Shown here: positions 20,196-20,828 of the stretch, one piece after another
Layout: the number at the start of each line of letters is the position of its first letter
Position numbering within the stretch: position 1 is the first letter of the stretch
The notes under the pieces: generated by a model
What the model was told of the DNA's origin: nothing
The model's input: the letters and a program-made list of their open reading frames with translations, nothing else
The model's database searches: none
Source of the DNA: Clostridiaceae bacterium
GTDB lineage: Bacteria > Bacillota > Clostridia > Lutisporales > Lutisporaceae
Length of the DNA: 20,828 nucleotides
Assembly (NCBI GenBank): GCA_028697435.1
Contig: JAQVFD010000008.1
Location: 1 to 20,828 of the forward strand
Direction of reading: 5' to 3'
Position numbers and translations under genes: made by a program

Positions 20196-20828
20196 ATGTC
20201 GAACATTGGAGAAATGGCATTGGAAGGGTATAAATTAAGGTATAAGTTAATAACGTTTCTCAGTTCCGGTAATATTAAAGATATTTCATCTGTTCACGCT
20301 AAAACATTTGATATAGCTTTATTTATTTCGCCGAGCAGAAGAAGCTTTGTGCCCTTTGATAGAATAGAAGCTATCATTTCCGAAACCTTGGAAGTCTATT
20401 CAGAAAAAAACCTGGTGCAGGTTCCTCCCTTTGATAACCTTGAGCCTACCATTACAAACCTGGGGAATGTGGTTTTTGTGCTATTAAAAGAAGCTCTCTT
20501 TCAAAAAGATTTAGTTTTAGAAACCCTGGAAATTAGTGAGAGCCCTATTCGCAGCTATATAGTCAATGAAGCAAATGCAGATCGGAGATTCCTTGTCGGG
20601 CACAAGAAAATTAAAGCAACCAGTTTGCTAATGGATGATATAATTTCTCAATCAACTTATCATTTGCTTTCGGAAAATGAAAAAGAAGGACAGACTTCAA
20701 GTCCTGTAGTTCATGCTCCCGCGCCGGTAGTTGAAGGAGGGCTTCCTTTGCCTCCTCCTAAACCAAAAATAGAGGATTCCTCACCCACTTTGCAGCCTGT
20801 TAAGGTACCGGTTTATCAGTTCACCCTT
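20196..20828 (+). CDS. divergent 6-pyruvoyl-tetrahydropterin synthase-like protein, 3' end outside window
   Basis: An open frame of 211 codons reaches the right edge without a stop. Residues of the first ~120 codons resemble the PTPS/QueD fold: VHAKTFDIALFI corresponds to the metal-binding HGHxY strand, and FVPFDRIEAIISETL to the MVMDF helix. NLVQVPPFDNLEPTITNLGNVVF matches LNDxPPFxxxxPTAENLA, and LETLEISESPIRSYIV matches the VxETPxxxAxY strand. The second His of HxH is Lys and the catalytic Asp-His (LDH) is absent, so normal pterin chemistry is unlikely. The later part is rich in Pro (residues about 165-205) and looks like a linker to a further domain beyond the window. The start is uncertain: ATG 20196, ATG 20214 or TTG 20220, the last best spaced from GGAG at 20208-20211. 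Confidence 0.7.
   Translation, partial: MSNIGEMALEGYKLRYKLITFLSSGNIKDISSVHAKTFDIALFISPSRRSFVPFDRIEAIISETLEVYSEKNLVQVPPFDNLEPTITNLGNVVFVLLKEALFQKDLVLETLEISESPIRSYIVNEANADRRFLVGHKKIKATSLLMDDIISQSTYHLLSENEKEGQTSSPVVHAPAPVVEGGLPLPPPKPKIEDSSPTLQPVKVPVYQFTL

Noticed and set aside
20197..20203. Second perfect Spo0A-box core TGTCGAA near the start of the PTPS-like gene
   Set aside because: The 7-mer is expected a few times by chance, it lies about 60 bases after the predicted start, and no related context supports it.
1..20828. Genome-wide recoding of UGA (for example to glycine)
   Set aside because: trmN6, spmA, spmB and rsmA end in TGA at the expected protein length, so UGA acts as a normal stop here.

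Overview
The window is chromosomal DNA of a spore-forming, low-GC, anaerobic-type Firmicute, most likely class Clostridia. Evidence: AT-rich intergenic DNA, strong AGGAGG ribosome binding sites, frequent GTG/TTG starts, sporulation genes (spmA, spmB), an AbrB regulator, a T-box leader, and a core gene order like that around metS of Bacillus subtilis (trmN6, rsmI, abrB, metS, tatD, yabE/rpfB, rnmV, rsmA). I see no transposase, phage gene, CRISPR array, tRNA or rRNA.

Layout. Bases 1-1739: the 3' part of trmN6, rsmI and a small DUF1858-type protein, all on the + strand with overlapping ends. A 28-bp perfect palindrome follows, then abrB on the minus strand, the only minus-strand gene I accept. 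Bases 2063-5126: a FAD-dependent oxidoreductase with a C-terminal Rieske domain, then spmA-spmB. Bases 5175-7438: a sigma-A-type promoter, a methionine-specific T-box leader and metG. The metG frame carries an in-frame UGA where a conserved glycine is expected. Bases 7563-9073: tatD and a small radical SAM protein of the type often found beside tatD. Bases 9197-11842: rpfB (3D-domain wall protein) with a clear promoter, rnmV and rsmA. Bases 11843-12043 are packed with inverted repeats. They are followed by an unrecognised 400-residue protein (12044-13246) and rodA. Bases 14511-18251: an arginine block with two candidate ArgR boxes, argG, argH and an ArgC-like protein that has lost the usual active-site residues. 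Bases 18362-20017: a Na+/phosphate cotransporter with a PhoU-like tail. The window ends inside a divergent 6-pyruvoyl-tetrahydropterin-synthase-like gene with a proline-rich extension.

How the genes work together. Much of the window is translation and RNA maintenance (TrmN6, RsmI, MetG, RnmV, RsmA), with metG controlled by uncharged tRNA-Met through its T-box. A second theme is sporulation and the cell wall (AbrB, SpmA/SpmB, RpfB, RodA). Candidate sigma-E-like promoters lie before the FAD/Rieske gene and spmA, a sigma-K-like one before the unknown protein, and a Spo0A-box match in the abrB leader. The third theme is the last two steps of arginine synthesis under probable ArgR control. The observations most worth following are the UGA in metG, the altered ArgC-like protein, the unknown Pro/Glu-linker protein, the PTPS-like protein with altered active-site positions, and the several places where hairpin arms overlap promoters or ribosome binding sites. 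All promoter and operator calls come from reading consensus matches by eye.
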